The notes beneath the pieces are model-generated. The model did no database searches. It saw nothing but the letters and a program-made list of their open reading frames with translations, and was not told the DNA's origin. Positions 1-5,300 of a stretch of 7,605 nt of DNA are shown in pieces. The translations under genes and the position numbers were made by a program. Position 1 is the first letter of the stretch. Each line of letters opens with the position of its first letter. This stretch comes from an uncultured Bacteroidota bacterium (GTDB lineage Bacteria > Bacteroidota > Bacteroidia > Chitinophagales > Chitinophagaceae). Where the stretch lies: contig CAIVKT010000088.1 in assembly GCA_903906615.1 (NCBI GenBank), forward strand, positions 1-7,605. The letters are read 5' to 3'.

Positions 1-599
1 TATTTTGTTGCCTGTGGCTGCTTTGCGGGCATTTTGAGGCAAAGGCCCAGAATGTGGATATACAACTGCTGCGTGATATAAACCTGCACAGGAATGAATC
101 GCTGAAGGGTACCATGCTGGCATTTACCAATTTCGACTACCCGGTATCGGTGGCGATACCTTTGACCGAATTGGTGGCCGGGTATGCCACACACAACCAA
201 CAGGCCATAATGAATGGCTGGCAAACGGTAGCGGGATTTGGTATCAACACGATCATCACTTACGGGCTGAAGTATTCGGTGGCACGGCCACGGCCTTTTG
301 TTACTTACCCGGACCTGAATCCGTACGAGACCTACCGGGACTATTCCTTTCCATCAGGGCACGCTTCGTATGCGTTTTGCGCTGCCACTTCGCTCAGTCT
401 GTGTTATCCGAGGTGGTATGTGGTGGTACCTTCTTATTTGTGGGCTGCTACGGTAGGCTACTCACGGCTGTACCTTGGTGTACACTATCCATCTGATGTG
501 CTGGCCGGGGCAATTATCGGCAGCGGATCGGCATGGCTGTCTATGAAGGGTAATCAATGGCTACAACACAGGCTGCATAAAAAGCCGCCGGTACTTTGA
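1..599 (+). CDS. PAP2-family phosphatase with signal peptide (5' partial)
   Basis: Membrane-associated phosphatase of the PAP2 (type 2 phosphatidic acid phosphatase) family, which removes phosphate from lipid phosphates or diphosphates such as phosphatidate or undecaprenyl diphosphate; the substrate here cannot be told. The three catalytic motifs are present: K-x6-RP (KYSVARPRP, 270-296), PSGH (351-362) and SR-x5-H-x3-D (SRLYLGVHYPSD, 462-497), with the usual catalytic histidines. Hydrophobic stretches around motif 1 and after motif 3 suggest membrane segments. The frame is open to the left edge (first full codon at 3), and the residues before the GTG at 54 read like the end of a signal peptide (CLWLLCGHFEAKA|QN), so the real start lies upstream and GTG 54 is not the start. 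About 198 residues are visible, close to the whole mature protein. The stop is TGA at 597-599, 11 bp from the stop of the convergent glycosyltransferase gene. Family assignment is firm; substrate is unknown. Confidence 0.93.
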   Translation, partial: FCCLWLLCGHFEAKAQNVDIQLLRDINLHRNESLKGTMLAFTNFDYPVSVAIPLTELVAGYATHNQQAIMNGWQTVAGFGINTIITYGLKYSVARPRPFVTYPDLNPYETYRDYSFPSGHASYAFCAATSLSLCYPRWYVVVPSYLWAATVGYSRLYLGVHYPSDVLAGAIIGSGSAWLSMKGNQWLQHRLHKKPPVL

Positions 600-610
600 G
601 GCTGCTTCTG
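600..610. other. 11-bp convergent gene junction
   Basis: Only 11 bp separate the stop of the phosphatase gene (+) from the stop of the glycosyltransferase gene (-). I see no strong stem with a T-tract here, so transcripts from the two sides probably run into each other's 3' ends, or terminate inside the neighbouring gene. Confidence 0.6.
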
Positions 611-1444
611 CTACATGATCTTCCGTTTTACCCATGCCCTGAAAGACTCCCATTGCATGGCGCTGCCCCCGGGGGCTTTGAGCGCGCCGGTGTAGGGTGT
701 GCCGCGCTGTATGTAGTATTTGTTGAAGGTGGACTGGTTGATACCCCACTTCATGAGAAACTGTTTGCGGCCATCGTTCTTAACGATACGCAAGGTGGAT
801 TTTGACTGAAAATGATACACACGGCTTTTGCCCACGCCCTTGTATATGCGGCAGCCAGCGTACCACATTTTCATGGCAAAATCATCGTCGCTGCTTACAC
901 CGGGGCTCAGTTCTATGCTGTAGCCGCCTGTGATGAGCCAGTACTTGCGGTGTACGATGGTGGGTGGCCAGGTGGAGCCTGTCCAGTCGGCTTTTTCTAT
1001 GGCGGGGCATTCTTTGAGCAGGGCGGCCTCGTTGAAGGTCTCTATGCTCTGGCCATAATCGCGGTGAATGACGCAGGGGTTGTTGTAGTTGATGGGCTCT
1101 ATCATGGTAGCTGATAGCATGAAACAATCAGTGCCCAGCTGGTCTATCTCCTGGAGCAGGTGTGTGTCCCAGCCGGGACATACGTACATATCATCGTTCA
1201 TGTATACGATGTAGTCCATTTTGGCGAGGCCGCCTGCTTCGTTCACGGCTATGCAGATGCCTACGTTACCGGGGGATTGGGTGTGGTCTATGCCTTCATC
1301 GCGCGCCCATTGCAGGGTGCCATCGCTGCCATCGTTGACGTGCAGTATGACCTGGTGCTGCCATGCCGAGTTTTTGCGGATGCTATCTACGCACAGCTTT
1401 GCAAAGGCAAGATTGTTCCAGGTGGGGATGATGATGGAGAACAT
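611..1444 (-). CDS. Glycosyltransferase family 2 (GT-A fold), complete
   Basis: A 277-residue glycosyltransferase expected to move a sugar from a nucleotide-sugar donor to a glycan or lipid-linked acceptor on the cytoplasmic side. The GT-A pattern is clear: N-terminal strand FSIIIPTWNN (residues 2-11), VNDGSDGT (36-43) for nucleotide binding, NVGICIAVN (60-68), the metal-binding DxD equivalent YMNDDMYV (81-88, acidic D84/D85), an acidic SSDDDF patch (184-189) where family 2 enzymes place the catalytic base, and a late histidine in YHF (H211). No transmembrane segment is obvious, so it is probably soluble or peripheral. The ATG at 1442-1444 starts directly on the first beta strand, as is normal for the family; the preceding bases are A/T-rich with no clear Shine-Dalgarno. 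The stop (TAG) is at 611-613. It is convergent with the phosphatase gene and divergent from the giant gene, so no operon partner is visible here. Donor and product are unknown; a surface polysaccharide role is an inference. Confidence 0.93.
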   Translation of the reverse strand: MFSIIIPTWNNLAFAKLCVDSIRKNSAWQHQVILHVNDGSDGTLQWARDEGIDHTQSPGNVGICIAVNEAGGLAKMDYIVYMNDDMYVCPGWDTHLLQEIDQLGTDCFMLSATMIEPINYNNPCVIHRDYGQSIETFNEAALLKECPAIEKADWTGSTWPPTIVHRKYWLITGGYSIELSPGVSSDDDFAMKMWYAGCRIYKGVGKSRVYHFQSKSTLRIVKNDGRKQFLMKWGINQSTFNKYYIQRGTPYTGALKAPGGSAMQWESFRAWVKRKIM

Positions 1445-1495
1445 GTTTTATAAGTATAAAGTCGTAAGTAGAAAGCTGTTTTGTTAGTCGTTTGT

Positions 1496-1511
1496 CCCGA
1501 TAGCTATCGGG
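1496..1511. repeat. Perfect 16-bp palindrome CCCGATAGCTATCGGG
   Basis: The 16 bases equal their own reverse complement. The site lies about 50 bp upstream of the glycosyltransferase start. It could be a dimeric regulator site, a cruciform or hairpin, or a genome-wide abundant palindrome; I recall similar palindromes as frequent intergenic elements in Bacteroidota, which cannot be checked here. There is no spacer between the arms, so a simple RNA hairpin would have to open central pairs to form a loop. Confidence 0.75.
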
Positions 1512-1591
1512 AGTCGTTGATCATTTTCGTGGTCCTGAAATTACTTTACTTTTTCTTGTCAAAGCATGAGGCATCTACACTTCCGCAGGTA

Positions 1592-1714
1592 AATGTCCTA
1601 TGCGCTGAAACATTTTTTTTGTGGGTAACTCTCATTATCATTTTTCATGTAAATAAGTAATGGCGAGGGTTTTGGACAAATATTATTTTCCAAATGTCCC
1701 ATTGCATGTCCCAT
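1592..1714. repeat. Long imperfect direct repeat, copy A
   Basis: This segment aligns end to end with 1805-1925. Shared landmarks in the same order are AATGTCC at the left end, a T-run, GGTAACTCT followed by ATTAT, a TTTTTCATGT block, GGGTTTTGG, a TATT/TTTTC stretch, and the double 9-mer ATGTCCCATTGCATGTCCCA at the right end (from 1694). The middle has diverged by substitutions and small indels, so the duplication is not very recent. Confidence 0.8.
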
Positions 1715-1734
1715 GCGAGGTGGCCTCTCCCCGG

Positions 1735-1751
1735 CCTCTCCGAAGGAGAGG
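1735..1751. repeat. Short hairpin CCTCTCC-GAA-GGAGAGG
   Basis: A perfect 7-bp GC-rich stem with a 3-base loop lies between the two direct-repeat copies. No T-tract follows at once, so it is not a typical intrinsic terminator. It may be part of an interspersed palindromic element. Confidence 0.6.
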
Positions 1752-1804
1752 AGATGTTTCGTCCATCACTCATTTCGTCATTCGGCTACCTGTATGCTTC
1801 ATGC

Positions 1805-1925
1805 AATGTCCCATTGTTTTTTACTTTTTTTGTTGGTAACTCTGATTATGTTTTTTCATGTGCGTGCGTGTGGACAAGGGTTTTGGTCGTATTTTATTTT
1901 TCAGATGTCCCATTGCATGTCCCAT
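1805..1925. repeat. Long imperfect direct repeat, copy B
   Basis: This is the partner of 1592-1714, about 212 bp downstream in the same orientation, with the same order of blocks and an identical 20-base right end starting at 1905. The 9-mer ATGTCCCAT occurs at 1806, 1905 and 1917 in this copy, and at 1694 and 1706 in copy A, with a one-base variant at 1593. Confidence 0.8.
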
Positions 1926-2159
1926 TGTCGGAACCGGATTTTTCAAAAATTCAAAGAATTACCAGATTAATCGGAAGCAAAAAATTCAAGTACCAATCTA
2001 TTTCGTTTCAAATATGCCGAATGGAAAGTACAAAGAATTTCAACTGAGAAAAAGAGCGTTATGAGACCCAAAGGTCGTAAAGAAAGTAATACGAGCCAAG
2101 ACGTTTTAGTTATGGGGTGTTTGGGATTATTGATAGTGTTGACTGACCTGCGCGAGGCT

Positions 2160-2176
2160 GCCGATTGCAAATCGGC
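2160..2176. repeat. Hairpin GCCGATT-GCA-AATCGGC
   Basis: A perfect 7-bp stem with a 3-base loop, flanked by GAGGC on the left and CTC on the right, which could extend the stem with a small bulge. It is followed 15 bases later by another hairpin (2192-2216). The pair looks like a REP-like palindromic unit, but no transposase is present in the window. Confidence 0.55.
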
Positions 2177-2191
2177 CTCATTTATAGTACT

Positions 2192-2216
2192 GGATGCCCG
2201 CTGAAGCGGAACATCC
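2192..2216. repeat. Nested hairpin with GGATG/CATCC outer and CCGC/GCGG inner stem
   Basis: The outer 5-bp arms (2192-2196, 2212-2216) enclose an inner 4-bp GC stem (2198-2201, 2206-2209) with a TGAA loop. Small internal loops separate the two stems. Together with the hairpin at 2160-2176 it forms a compact palindromic cluster. Confidence 0.5.
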
Positions 2217-2261
2217 GCCACAACAGGAAAACAATGAATAAGTATAAATCTGAGGTAGCCC

Positions 2262-2300
2262 ATAAATCTGTGCCATTCGCTAAACGTGGCACAGATTTAT
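2262..2300. terminator. 14-bp perfect stem-loop, terminator-like
   Basis: The arms 2262-2275 and 2287-2300 are perfectly complementary (ATAAATCTGTGCCA and its reverse complement) with an 11-base loop. The right arm runs into a T-rich stretch (2296-2306), and the left arm is A-rich, so it could act as an intrinsic terminator in the + direction. No gene ends just upstream, so its function is uncertain: it could insulate the giant gene, be part of a 5' leader, or be a mobile palindromic element. Confidence 0.6.
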
Positions 2301-2346
2301 TCTTTTGCAGGTGTGTCTTATATGGGGAACTTTCATTAAAAATTGT

Positions 2347-2354
2347 TATTTTTG
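2347..2354 (+). promoter_or_regulatory. Possible Bacteroidota -7 box (TATTTTTG) for the giant gene
   Basis: The eight bases fit the TAnnTTTG form known for the primary sigma factor of Bacteroidota and lie 33 bp before the proposed TTG start. No good -33 TTTG box is found at the expected distance, and the match is in A/T-rich DNA where chance hits are common. Confidence 0.25.
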
Positions 2355-2387
2355 GTATATAGATATACAGGGATTCAAATCGCTTAT

Positions 2388-5300
2388 TTGAAAATAAGGC
2401 AATACATATTATTACTGCTATTAGCAATGTCTTTGGGCATTACTGCTCGTGCTCAGATCATTACCACTATTGCGGGTAATGGTACAAGTGGAGATACAGG
2501 TGATGGTGGCCCGGCTACTGCGGCGAGTCTGAGTTTTTACGTCATGACGATGGACAATATCGATAATTTATACATAATGAATGCCGATACTATGCGGCTT
2601 CGGAAAATAAATGCATCGTCAGGGATTATCTACAGTATAGCAGGCACTGGCCTTCATGGCTATAGCGGTGATGGCGGCCCTGCTACAGCAGCTATGCTTA
2701 TGCTAAACGGTGGGTATTCCGGCATTGCCACGGATAATACAGGAAATATATATATTGCCACAGATACTCCTGCTTCTGCTTCCTCCGGCAAGATACGGAA
2801 GATCAATACATCGGGTATTATTACGGCTATCGCAGGCAGTGGAACTGTGGGATATGGAGGTGATGGCGGGCCGGCAACAGCAGCGCAACTTTCCTATCGG
2901 CCGAACGGTATTTATGCAGACGCAGGCGGGAACTTGTACGTGTGCGATAATGATAATAACCGTGTGCGTAGAATAGATACTGCGGGTATCATTACTACTT
3001 TTGCCGGAAATGGCACAATATTCTCGAGTGGTGATGGCGGCCCTGCCACTGTAGCAAGTATTGCTGATCCGGCGCACATAACCGGTGACAGGGCAGGCAA
3101 CATCTATGTTTCTACCCTTGATGGCACAGCGCGTGTGCGGAAAATAGATGCATCGGGCTTCATTAGTACAGTAGCCGGCACCGGCACGAGTGGCCATACA
3201 GGTGATGGCGGCCCTGCTACTGCAGCCAAGATATATTCAACAACTTACCTTGCCGCAGATGGCTGCGGCAACCTCTATGTCAGTGGGGACAATTGTATCC
3301 GGAAAGTGGATACGCACGGCATCATCAGTACAATTGCAGGCAATGGAGCCTCCAGTACCTATAGCGGCGATGGTGGCCCTGCTACTGCTGCTGGTGTGCA
3401 GCCGACAAATATTAATGTGGACGCATACGGCAATATATTTTTCCAGAATGGAACTGCGCGAATCCGCAGGATAAGTACAGCCAACCATGCCCCGGCCTTT
3501 ACAAGTGGGCGCAGCAGGCATATAAGTCTATGCAATGGCACCAGCACAGCTTATGCCATCAACAGCCTGTTGGCAGTATGCGACAGCGACAACTACCAAA
3601 CAGAGACCTGGGCAGTACTTACCGCCCCCACGCATGGCACACTGGCAGGCAGCTACAGTGCCACCAGCACAGCCGGCGATACGCTGCTGCCAACAGGACT
3701 GTCTTATACGCCCACAGTAGGCTATACCGGTAACGATACTTTTAGAATAACAGTAACCGACTGCGACATGGGCGCAGATACTATAAAGGTATACGTGGCT
3801 GCCGCAGCATCGGCCCCTGCCATAACGGGTGCAGCATCGGTATGTGTGGGCTATACCACCACACTAAGCGATACTGCCGGCATAGGAAGTTGGAGCAGCA
3901 GCGCCATGGCTGTAGGTATAGGCAGTGTCACGGGCATAGCCACCGGCAATAGCACGGGCATGGCCACCATCTCTTACATAATAACGAGCACTTGCTACTC
4001 CACACTTGCTATGACGGCCAATCCCATGCCCGCCGGTATTACAGGCACTGTAAATGTGTGCGCTGGACAAACCACCACACTCAGCAGCGCCACTACAGGA
4101 GGCACATGGAGCAGCAGCAACACAGCCATAGCCACGGCAGGCACTGCAAGTGCACTAACAAGCATAATAACCGGGATAACGGCAGGCGCGGATACGATAA
4201 ACTACATGCTGCCCACAGGCTGCGCGGTGAACAAAGCCATAACCGTGAACGGCCTGCCTGCCGCAATAACAGGCCCCGGCAGTGTATGCGTGGGGGCAAC
4301 AATAAACCTCAGCGACAGCCTAGCCGGCGGTACATGGAGTGCGGCAGGGAGCTCGGCTGGAAGCGTAGGGAGTGCGAGCGGCACAGTAACAGGCATGAGC
4401 GCGGGCTCAGCCCCAATTACATATACCCTAAGCACAGGGTGCCAGGTGGCTCGTATAGTAACGGTGAATGCGCTGCCGGCGGTAATAACAGGGGCAGGGG
4501 CAGTATGCAGCGGCAGCGCTACCATCTTCAGCGATGCAACTACCGGCGGTGCGTGGAGTACGGCCAGTGGCAGCATAGGCTCTATAAGTGGTATTACAAG
4601 CTCCCCCTCAACTGCAACCATAGCAGGAGTAAGCGCAGGCACAACCAGCATTACCTATACATTGCCCACAAGCTGCTACAGCACTGCTGTAGTAACAGTG
4701 AACCCGCTGCCTGCGGCAATAACCGGATCTTTTAGCACCTGCATGGGCATACCTTTAACACTGTATGACATCGGTGGTATATGGAGCGCGGCAGGTACAG
4801 TGGCCAGTGTAGGTACAGCAACAGGCATAGTAACCCCGCTAAGCGCAGGCATTGCCGCTATTACCTATACACTGCCCACAGGCTGCACCACTACAGCAAC
4901 TATAACCATAAACCCCAACCCCGGCCCCATAACAGGTATAGCAGCCACGTGCTATTTATCTACTACCCTGCTTACTGATACCACCGCCGGTGGCACCTGG
5001 TACAGCTCAGACTACAGCACTGCGTACATAGTAGGTTCGACAGGCTCAATATCAACCGGTACAGTAACAGGCTATGCCGCAGGCACAGCAGCTATAAGTT
5101 ATGTAGCCGCGGATGGTTGTATGGCTACAACGATATTTACAGTAAACCCTGCGCCGGGGCCTGTAACTGGCATTTTTAGTTTGTGTACAGGCAGTGCCAC
5201 CATGCTGACCGATACCTCGGGCGGCGGCATATGGAGTGCTGTAGCGGGAGGAGCGGCGAGCGTAGGGAGTGCGACAGGTATTGTGACAGGCGCATCGGCA

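Larger units (their letters stand above)
1445..2387. other. 943-bp repeat-rich intergenic region without a convincing gene
   Basis: This gap between the divergent glycosyltransferase and giant-protein genes has no frame that looks like a conserved protein. It is A/T-rich with T-runs. It holds a perfect palindrome (1496-1511), two copies of a ~120-bp direct repeat (1592-1714 and 1805-1925), a hairpin between them (1735-1751) and three hairpins near the right end (2160-2176, 2192-2216, 2262-2300). Between 1926 and 2159 I see no supported element, although the A-rich segment about 1935-1970 reminds me, from memory only, of interspersed sequence seen in other Bacteroidota genomes. Promoters for both flanking genes should lie here, but only a weak candidate was found. 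Confidence 0.7.

Noticed and set aside
596..1487. + strand frames across the glycosyltransferase gene (596-805, 812-1114, 1160-1453, 1221-1487)
   Set aside because: They are shadows of the minus-strand gene, whose conserved GT-A motifs show which strand is coding.
1694..2064. Small + strand frames in the intergenic gap (for example 1694-2047, 1858-2064)
   Set aside because: They run through the direct repeat and T-runs, give low-complexity products (MSHCMSH from the 9-mer) and show no family resemblance.
1967..2263. 98-codon minus-strand frame across the hairpin cluster
   Set aside because: Its middle is made of the palindromic elements themselves, so it is likely a chance frame.
1445..2387. 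Insertion sequence or integrated element in the gap
   Set aside because: There is no transposase or integrase, and no terminal inverted repeats with target duplication were found; the hairpins alone do not support the call.
2427..2429. ATG as start of the giant gene
   Set aside because: It would leave MSLGITARA in front of the cleavage site, too short for a signal peptide, and the in-frame TTG at 2388 gives a complete one.
3992..4735. 247-codon + strand frame overlapping the Ig array
   Set aside because: It is an out-of-frame reading of the repeats, rich in Arg, His, Asn and Tyr with no recognisable fold. The repeat frame gives the sensible protein.
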